Shown piece by piece: positions 1 through 5,008 of a stretch of 6,018 bases of DNA. The position numbers were made by a program, and so were the translations under genes. The stretch is taken from NCBI GenBank assembly GCA_905193395.1, contig CAJJOO010000100.1, forward strand, positions 1 through 6,018. Direction: 5' to 3'. How positions within the stretch are numbered: position 1 is the stretch's first letter; every line of letters begins with the position of its first letter. This DNA is from an uncultured Porphyromonadaceae bacterium (GTDB lineage Bacteria > Bacteroidota > Bacteroidia > Bacteroidales > Muribaculaceae). The notes beneath the pieces are model-generated. The model ran no database searches. It was not told the DNA's origin and saw nothing but the letters and a program-made list of their open reading frames with translations.

Positions 1-117
1 TCGTCGCACAACGACGCTTCGCAGGCTGCGGCGGCCATACGAGCCCTGCCGTCCAATCTGCCCGTGGCCATGAAGCAACCGTGCCCCTTCATTCTCCATG
101 CCGCCGGTATGAACTGA
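1..117 (+). CDS. C-terminal end of an unidentified protein (5' truncated by window)
   Basis: Frame 1 is open from the first base to a TGA at 115-117 and gives 38 residues ending in KQPCPFILHAAGMN. Most codons end in G or C, as in the confirmed genes of this window, and the stop is followed 17 bases later by a strong hairpin. Both points support a real gene end rather than a chance open frame. I do not recognise the family from this short tail. It has no membrane segment or obvious motif, only an alanine-rich stretch (residues 8-12 of the visible part) and one cysteine. The gene converges on ilvA. Its function cannot be inferred from what is visible. Confidence 0.6.
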   Translation, partial: SSHNDASQAAAAIRALPSNLPVAMKQPCPFILHAAGMN

Positions 118-134
118 CAGGGCAGGCCCATACA

Positions 135-174
135 CACGGCGCCCGGAACGAGACAGTACGTTCCGGGCGCCGTG
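135..174. terminator. Perfect 16-bp hairpin between convergent genes, probable bidirectional terminator
   Basis: Bases 135-150 are the exact reverse complement of 159-174, with an 8-base loop (agacagta). The stem is very GC-rich. It sits 17 bases after the stop of the leftmost gene (plus strand) and 20 bases beyond the stop of ilvA (minus strand), so it can serve both. Neither side has a long T run: the plus strand continues ctttat and the minus strand tgtatgg. It may therefore work mainly by stem strength or as a 3'-end stabiliser. The terminator role is inferred from position and structure. Confidence 0.8.
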
Positions 175-193
175 CTTTATGATTATTCCGCGG

Positions 194-1390
194 TCAGTTC
201 ATCACATGGAAACCGCCTTCGGTCAGGGCCGTGCGAATCTGATTGATGTGGGCCGCGTCGCGCGTTTCCAGTTCGAGGCGTATGGAGCAGCCGTTGATTT
301 CCGTCGAGGTGTTGATGCGCTCGTGGGTCACGGAAATCACATTGCCTCCCTCGGCCGCGATGAGCGACAGTACGCCCGACAGTTGTCCCGGTTTGTCGTA
401 AAGGTCAATGATGAATGTATAGTTGCGTCCGCTCTTCGACAGACCGCGGGTGATGACGCGGTTCAGCATGTTCACGTCGATGTTGCCGCCGGAGACCACG
501 CATACCACCTTGCGGCCCTTTACGGGCAGTTTGCCGAACATCACGGCTGCCACGGCCGTCGCGCCGGCACCCTCGGCCACAACTTTCTGTCGTTCCATCA
601 GGGCCAGGATTGCGGCGGCGATTTCGTCGTCGTTAACCGTCACGACGTCGTCCACATAGCGGTTGCACAGGTCGTAGGTGAGGTCGCCGGGTTCCTTGAC
701 GGCGATGCCGTCGGCGATGGTATTCACCGAGTCGAGGTGGCAGATTTTGCCCGAATGTACCGAACGCTCCATCGAGGGCGCACCGGCGGCCTGCACGCCG
801 TATACGTGCACGTCGGGCCGCAGGGTCTTGACCGCGAAAGCGACGCCCGATATCAGGCCGCCGCCGCCGACGGGAACCACCACGTCCTGCACGTCGGGCA
901 GTTGTTCGAGGATTTCAAGGCCTATGGTGCCCTGTCCGGCAATCACCTTGGGGTCGTTGAACGGATGCACGAAGGTGTATCCGTGGGCGTCGCGCAGTTC
1001 CACGGCGCGGGCGTAGGCATCGTCGTAGACTCCGGGCACCAGGCACACCTCGGCGCCGAAGCCGCGTGTGGCCTCGACTTTCGATATGGGCGCACCGGCC
1101 GGGAGGCATATCAGCGACTTGATGCCGTTGCGTGTGGCGCCCAGTGCCACGCCCTGGGCATGGTTGCCCGCCGAGCAGGCTATCACGCCGCGCGACTTCT
1201 CCTCGTCCGTCAGCGTTGCTATCTTATAGTAGGCTCCGCGCAGTTTGAACGAGCCTGTGAGTTGCAGATTTTCGGTTTTAAGAAACAGTTCGCACTCGTC
1301 GGTGAGGGCCGGCGCGGGAATCACGGTTGTTTTGCGGGCCACCCCCTTGAGAACGGCCGCAGCATTGAACACTTCGCTGATGTCTAACAT
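194..1390 (-). CDS. ilvA: Threonine ammonia-lyase (threonine dehydratase), medium form with one ACT domain
   Basis: This 398-residue cytoplasmic PLP enzyme deaminates L-threonine to 2-oxobutanoate and ammonia, feeding isoleucine synthesis or threonine catabolism. The fold-type II hallmarks are all present: the PLP lysine in TGSFKLRG (Lys49), the asparagine loop SAGNHAQG (73-80), the phosphate-binding GGGG loop (175-178) and the VSGGNID segment (299-305). Residues from about 324 to the end form a single ACT domain (YTFIIDLYDKPGQL onward), the usual site of allosteric control. Length and the single ACT domain match the medium form of about 400 residues rather than the long biosynthetic enzyme with two regulatory domains. 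The ATG at 1388-1390 is preceded by an A-rich leader without a Shine-Dalgarno sequence, and a good promoter lies just upstream. It is transcribed divergently from the DUF349 gene and ends at a shared hairpin. No frameshift or missing catalytic residue is seen. Which amino acid regulates it cannot be read from the sequence. Confidence 0.96.
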   Translation of the reverse strand: MLDISEVFNAAAVLKGVARKTTVIPAPALTDECELFLKTENLQLTGSFKLRGAYYKIATLTDEEKSRGVIACSAGNHAQGVALGATRNGIKSLICLPAGAPISKVEATRGFGAEVCLVPGVYDDAYARAVELRDAHGYTFVHPFNDPKVIAGQGTIGLEILEQLPDVQDVVVPVGGGGLISGVAFAVKTLRPDVHVYGVQAAGAPSMERSVHSGKICHLDSVNTIADGIAVKEPGDLTYDLCNRYVDDVVTVNDDEIAAAILALMERQKVVAEGAGATAVAAVMFGKLPVKGRKVVCVVSGGNIDVNMLNRVITRGLSKSGRNYTFIIDLYDKPGQLSGVLSLIAAEGGNVISVTHERINTSTEINGCSIRLELETRDAAHINQIRTALTEGGFHVMN

Positions 1391-1414
1391 GGTTATTTTT
1401 TGATTTTACTGATG

Positions 1415-1447
1415 CAAAATTACAATAAAAGGGGACACCATTTCAAA
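1415..1447 (-). promoter_or_regulatory. Bacteroidota-type promoter for ilvA
   Basis: Read on the minus strand, TTTG (1447-1444) is followed after 21 bases by TAATTTTG (1422-1415), which matches the -33 TTTG and -7 TAnnTTTG pattern of the Bacteroidota primary sigma factor. Transcription would start near 1408-1411, leaving an untranslated leader of only about 20 bases. That is too short for a leader peptide or attenuator, so control of ilvA would act at the promoter or on the enzyme. Confidence 0.75.
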
Positions 1448-1472
1448 AAAAGGCCGATAAATTTTGCTTTTT

Positions 1473-1503
1473 TTTGCACTTATGGATTTTTTGAGTAAAT
1501 TTG
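1473..1503 (+). promoter_or_regulatory. Bacteroidota-type promoter for the DUF349 gene
   Basis: TTTG at 1473-1476 is followed after 19 bases by TAAATTTG at 1496-1503, an exact match to the TTTG / TAnnTTTG consensus. The predicted start is about 1507-1511, giving a leader of roughly 45-50 bases before the ATG at 1556. The last part of the leader (1540-1555) is almost all A and T, typical of Bacteroidota translation starts that lack a Shine-Dalgarno sequence. The element is back to back with the ilvA promoter; the two -33 boxes are about 25 bases apart. Confidence 0.8.
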
Positions 1504-1512
1504 GGCCGTGAA

Positions 1513-1528
1513 ATGCCCGCAGGGGCAT
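1513..1528 (+). promoter_or_regulatory. Small perfect hairpin in the 5' leader of the DUF349 mRNA
   Basis: ATGCCC (1513-1518) and GGGCAT (1523-1528) pair perfectly around the loop gcag. The hairpin lies within a few bases of the predicted transcription start and well ahead of the ATG at 1556. A 5'-terminal stem-loop of this kind can protect an mRNA from decay, as known for E. coli ompA. The same inverted repeat could instead be a DNA operator just downstream of the start site. The structure is seen; either role is inference. Confidence 0.4.
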
Positions 1529-1555
1529 CGAGCATGTAACTTTAAAATAATATAA

Positions 1556-3418
1556 ATGGAAATGCGTGATCCCGCTTCGGCTGCTCTCAGCACCGAAGAA
1601 ACAACCCTCTCGACGACGCCCGCAGCCGGCGCCGAAAACATCCCCGCCAACGAACCCGACCCCGAAGCCGAGGCCGAACTGACGGAGAGTGAAGCAATTG
1701 AAAATGCCGAAATCGACACCCTCGTGACCCGCGAGAGTCTGCTTGAATCGGCCAAGGCTCTCCTCGACAAGGACGCCGCCGAAATAGCGGCCGACGATAT
1801 CCGCCGGCTCCGCCAGCAGATCAACGCATTGCAGCACCGGGCCCCGGCCGCCGATGCCTCCGCCGCCGAGTCTGAAACCCCGGCCGCTGAGGCAACTCCC
1901 GCCGAACAGCCTGCTCCCGACGCCGACCTCATGGCCCTGCTTTCGGCCATCCGCGACAAAAAGGCCGCCTATACCGCCGAACTCGAGGCACGCCGCGTGG
2001 CCAATCTCGAACGCAAACAGGCAATTATCGACGAAATCAACGCTCTGGCCGGTGACACCGATAACGTGAACCGCACCTTCCCCCGCTATCGCGAGCTTCA
2101 GGACGAGTTCAACGCCATCGGCGAGGTTCCCGCAACCGAAGATACCGCCATCTGGAAACGCTTCCAGGAAGCCCGCGAACATTACTCCGACAACCTCAAG
2201 ATAAACAAGGAACTGCGCGACTATGATTTTCGCAAGAATCTTGACAGCAAACAGTTGCTCCTCGACGAAGCCGAAGGTCTCATCACCGAGGACGACGTGA
2301 TTGTGGCCTACCGACGCCTGCAGGAACTGCACAACAAGTGGCGCCGCATCGGTCCCGTGGCCAAGGAATTCCGCGAGGAAATCTGGGACAAGTTCAAGGC
2401 AGCCTCGGCAGAAATCAACAAGCGCTATCAGGCCCATTTCGAGGCCCGCAAGGCCCGTGAGGCCGAGAACGAGGCCGGAAAGACAGCTCTCGTGGCCGAG
2501 ATGGAAGCCATCGACCTCTCGACCCTCAAATCATTTGCCGCCTGGGACCAGGCTACTCGCCGCGTGATGGAACTGCAGCAGCAGTGGCGCACATTCGGCT
2601 TCGCCTCCCGCAAAATGAACAAGGCCCTCTTTGCCCGCTTCCGTGAACTCTGCGACAAATTCTTCGCCGCAAAGGCCGAATATTTCCAGAACACCCGCGA
2701 GGAACTGGCTTCGAACCTGGCGCGCAAGACCGCCCTGGCCGACCGTGCCGAGGCCCTCATGGACAGCGAGGACTGGAAGGAAGCCACCGAGCAGTTCGTG
2801 GCCATGCAGAAGGAGTGGAAAACCATCGGTACCGTGGCCAAGAAACACAGCGACGCAGTCTGGCAGCGCTTCCTGGCCGCCTGCGACCACTTCTTCGACC
2901 GCAAGAAAAAGGCTGGCAGCGGTACGCGCCGTGTTGAAAATGAAAATCTCGCCGCCAAACGCGCCGTCATCGAGGAACTGGCTGGCATCACCGCCGATAC
3001 TCCCCGCGAGGAGGCTCTGGCCCGCCTGCGCGAACTGCAGGACCGCTGGAAGGAAATCGGCCATGTGCCTTTCCGCGAGAAAGACAAGGTTTACGATGCC
3101 TATCGCGAAAAGGTCGACGCCCTGCGCGACATGCTCAACATGCGCCGTAACCGCGACCGTATGGACCGTTTCACCGAGAATGTGGCCGGTCTCGAAGGCG
3201 ACGACAACAAACTGATGCGCGAGCACGAACGTCTGGTACGCGCACTTGAACGCTCGCGCCAGGAACTGCGCACCTACGAGAACAACCTGGGCTTCCTCTC
3301 GTCCAAGAGCAAGAACGGCGATTCGCTGCTGCGCGAATTCGAGCGTAAGGCCGAGCGCCTGCGCGCCGACATCGCCGACCTCGAGGAGAAAATCCGCCTG
3401 GTCGCATCGAAACTCTGA
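1556..3418 (+). CDS. DUF349 repeat protein with five repeats and a C-terminal coiled coil
   Basis: This 620-residue protein has no signal peptide or membrane segment and should be cytoplasmic. Residues 1-60 are acidic and rich in Ala, Glu and Pro; residues about 96-124 are a second Ala/Pro/Glu linker, so the N-terminus is probably disordered. Five DUF349 repeats follow, starting near residues 177, 251, 332, 409 and 486. They share the core pattern L-Q-x-x-W-x-x-I-G-x-V, then an aromatic-x-x-F/Y pair about 10 residues later; repeat 4 is a clear example (MQKEWKTIGTV, then VWQRF). Residues from about 545 to the end are highly charged and helical, likely a coiled coil ending in EEKIRLVASKL. No enzyme motif is visible. 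A helical scaffold or binding protein is my inference; the family has no role I can name with confidence. The ATG at 1556 follows an A/T-rich leader and its own promoter; a second in-frame ATG at 1562 is possible. The gene stands alone between its promoter and the hairpin terminator at 3431. Confidence 0.93.
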   Translation: MEMRDPASAALSTEETTLSTTPAAGAENIPANEPDPEAEAELTESEAIENAEIDTLVTRESLLESAKALLDKDAAEIAADDIRRLRQQINALQHRAPAADASAAESETPAAEATPAEQPAPDADLMALLSAIRDKKAAYTAELEARRVANLERKQAIIDEINALAGDTDNVNRTFPRYRELQDEFNAIGEVPATEDTAIWKRFQEAREHYSDNLKINKELRDYDFRKNLDSKQLLLDEAEGLITEDDVIVAYRRLQELHNKWRRIGPVAKEFREEIWDKFKAASAEINKRYQAHFEARKAREAENEAGKTALVAEMEAIDLSTLKSFAAWDQATRRVMELQQQWRTFGFASRKMNKALFARFRELCDKFFAAKAEYFQNTREELASNLARKTALADRAEALMDSEDWKEATEQFVAMQKEWKTIGTVAKKHSDAVWQRFLAACDHFFDRKKKAGSGTRRVENENLAAKRAVIEELAGITADTPREEALARLRELQDRWKEIGHVPFREKDKVYDAYREKVDALRDMLNMRRNRDRMDRFTENVAGLEGDDNKLMREHERLVRALERSRQELRTYENNLGFLSSKSKNGDSLLREFERKAERLRADIADLEEKIRLVASKL

Positions 3419-3430
3419 TATCGATACTCC

Positions 3431-3461
3431 GGTTGCCGGGACATCCCCTGTCCCGGCAACC
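3431..3461 (+). terminator. 13-bp hairpin terminator after the DUF349 gene
   Basis: Bases 3431-3443 pair perfectly with 3449-3461 around a five-base loop (tcccc). The stem begins 12 bases after the TGA at 3416-3418. It is followed by ccatttataaaaat, A/T-rich but without a pure T run. Position and stability suggest an intrinsic terminator that separates this gene from the sugar transferase downstream. Confidence 0.75.
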
Positions 3462-3569
3462 CCATTTATAAAAATCCTTGACACCGCCGCGGGCCATCGG
3501 TTGCCGCCGGCGGCGACGGGCGGCGTAAGAGCAGCCCCTGCATACCCTGAAATACGAGTCTGAATCATC
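3462..3569. other. GC-rich intergenic stretch with a 12-base palindrome, no recognised promoter
   Basis: After a short A/T-rich piece (3464-3475) this gap becomes strongly GC-rich. It includes the self-complementary run GCCGCCGGCGGC at 3503-3514. I find no TAnnTTTG element here, although the next gene should need a promoter if the hairpin at 3431-3461 terminates. TTGACA at 3478-3483 resembles an E. coli -35 box but has no partner at the right distance. I see no convincing small gene. Confidence 0.4.
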
Positions 3570-3596
3570 GTGCGTCTACTGCGTCTGTTACATAGA

Positions 3597-4970
3597 ATGT
3601 CGGCCGGCCGCTATCTGCGGCGCATCCTGGCTGCCGGCGATTTGGTGATTTTCAATCTGGCCTTCGGGCTGGCGCTGTGCATCTACCCGCTGTCGGCCGT
3701 TTCCGGCGTGCCCTCGCCGGTGCTGTGGGTGCTGGTCAACCTCAGTTTCGTGCCCGTGCTGGTGCGAATGTTCCGCTCCAGCATCACTCTGCGCGCATTC
3801 AGCCTCGACCGTGTGTTCGGCTACTCGCTGGGCAATGTCGGTCTCCACGCCCTCTTTTTCATGTCACTGGTGGCCTTCCTGGGCATTACAGGTATTCCGG
3901 CCCGGTTCTATGTGTTGTTTTACGGAATCCTGGCTGTTGTGGCCACGCTGTGGTCGGTCTTCTCGCATCGCCTCATCAAGGCCTACCGCCGTCGCGGTTA
4001 CAATTACAAGCGCGTGGTGATAGTGGGCACCAATTCCACGGCCCGGCGTCTCTATGAGGAAATGCTCAGCGACACCGGTTTCGGCTATAAAATCATGGGC
4101 TTCTTCGACCGCGAATGGAAGCCCGACTTCGTGGGGCGCTACTGTGGCTCGCTCGACCAACTGGAGGAATTCGTCCGCAAAAACATGGTGGACCAGATTT
4201 ATTACACCATGCCAGGTCACCACGCCGCCATGAGCGATGTGGTGAAAATCGCCGACGACAATATGGTCGAGTTCTTCTATGTACCGCAGATTTCGCAATA
4301 TGTCTCGCGCGGCTTTAAAATCGAGACCATCGGCGCCATGCCTGTGCTGGCCGTGCGCCGCAACCCCCTGCGCAGCCCGCTGAACCGCGCCATCAAACGC
4401 TCGTTCGACATTGTATTTTCCTCGCTGTTCCTGCTGTTCTATCCCCTGATTTACATCCCCGTGGCGATAGCCATCAAGATTTCGTCGCCGGGACCGGTCT
4501 ATTTCCGCCAGAAACGCACCGGCTATCACGGCAAGGAATTCCAGTGCCTCAAATTCCGTACCATGAAGGTAAATGCCACGGCCGATTCGGCCCAGGCTAC
4601 CAAGGACGACCCCCGCAAGACGCGCCTGGGAGAATTCCTGCGCCGTACTAGTCTTGACGAACTGCCCCAGTTCATCAACGTGCTGCGCGGTGAGATGTCG
4701 GTGGTGGGTCCGCGTCCGCATATGCTGAAGCACACCGAGGACTATTCAAAACTTGTCGACCGATACATGCTACGCCACATCGTGAAGCCCGGCATCACGG
4801 GCTGGGCGCAGGTCAACGGTTACCGTGGCATCACCGACGAACTCTGGAAAATGGAGAAACGCGTCGAATACGACGTGTGGTATGTCGAGAACTGGTCGTT
4901 CCTGCTCGACCTCAAGATTGTGGTGCGCACGGTGATGAACGCCGTCCACGGCGAGAGCAACGCTTTCTGA
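3597..4970 (+). CDS. Undecaprenyl-phosphate sugar-1-phosphate transferase (WbaP/WcaJ-like)
   Basis: This inner-membrane enzyme moves a sugar 1-phosphate (often glucose or galactose) from a UDP-sugar to undecaprenyl phosphate, the first step of a lipid-linked glycan. Four hydrophobic segments lie near residues 10-32, 41-59, 76-97 and 103-122. A Rossmann-like domain (CoA_binding_3 type) starts at VVIVGTN (140-146). The catalytic bacterial sugar transferase domain runs from KRSFDIV (267) to the end, with a hydrophobic membrane helix (about 270-295), SSPGP (296-300), FRQKR (303-307), KFRTM (319-323), the Asp-Glu dyad in SLDELPQ (Asp354, Glu355), VVGPRP (369-374) and KPGITGW (397-403). All key residues are intact. 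The frame opens earlier at a GTG (3570), adding nine residues. I prefer the ATG at 3597 because relatives usually begin a few residues before a GRY-type motif, here GRY at 4-6. A TAG follows the TGA stop in frame. No other glycan-assembly gene is visible nearby. The donor sugar cannot be told; the family assignment is firm. Confidence 0.94.
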   Translation: MSAGRYLRRILAAGDLVIFNLAFGLALCIYPLSAVSGVPSPVLWVLVNLSFVPVLVRMFRSSITLRAFSLDRVFGYSLGNVGLHALFFMSLVAFLGITGIPARFYVLFYGILAVVATLWSVFSHRLIKAYRRRGYNYKRVVIVGTNSTARRLYEEMLSDTGFGYKIMGFFDREWKPDFVGRYCGSLDQLEEFVRKNMVDQIYYTMPGHHAAMSDVVKIADDNMVEFFYVPQISQYVSRGFKIETIGAMPVLAVRRNPLRSPLNRAIKRSFDIVFSSLFLLFYPLIYIPVAIAIKISSPGPVYFRQKRTGYHGKEFQCLKFRTMKVNATADSAQATKDDPRKTRLGEFLRRTSLDELPQFINVLRGEMSVVGPRPHMLKHTEDYSKLVDRYMLRHIVKPGITGWAQVNGYRGITDELWKMEKRVEYDVWYVENWSFLLDLKIVVRTVMNAVHGESNAF

Positions 4971-5008
4971 TAGCATTTGCTACCTTAAATATATTATTGT
5001 TATTAGCC

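Noticed and set aside
179..1387. Long plus-strand open frame (402 codons) opposite ilvA
   Set aside because: It is fully antisense to a gene with all catalytic motifs of threonine ammonia-lyase. Its product is rich in His, Gly and Arg with no family signature, as expected from GC-rich antisense codons.
1406..2437. Minus-strand open frame (343 codons) overlapping the DUF349 gene
   Set aside because: It covers both divergent promoters and lies antisense to the recognised DUF349 repeats. Its translation is a low-complexity Gly/Phe/Val mirror of the real codons.
3478..3483. TTGACA resembling an E. coli -35 box
   Set aside because: No -10 element lies about 17 bases downstream, where the sequence is very GC-rich, and this lineage uses a different promoter consensus.
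3454..3506. Possible antiterminator: GGTTGCCG recurs at 3499-3506 and could pair with 3454-3461
   Set aside because: The alternative pairing is only 8 bp across a 37-base loop against a perfect 13-bp local stem, so it could not compete. The repeat is probably chance in GC-rich DNA.
2531..3568. Minus-strand open frame (345 codons) across the DUF349 3' half and the following gap
   Set aside because: It runs through a terminator hairpin and opposite conserved repeats, and its product has no recognisable motif.
3864..4733. Minus-strand open frame (289 codons) inside the sugar transferase
   Set aside because: It is antisense to catalytic motifs of a well-recognised family, and its His-rich translation looks like a codon shadow.
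4971..4999. Possible promoter or hairpin ahead of the GH3 gene (TTTG at 4976-4979, TATTATTG at 4992-4999, TAGCA/TGCTA inverted repeat at 4971-4982)
   Set aside because: The -7-like element has a mismatch and the spacer is only 12 bases. The inverted repeat allows just a 4-bp stem, too weak to call.
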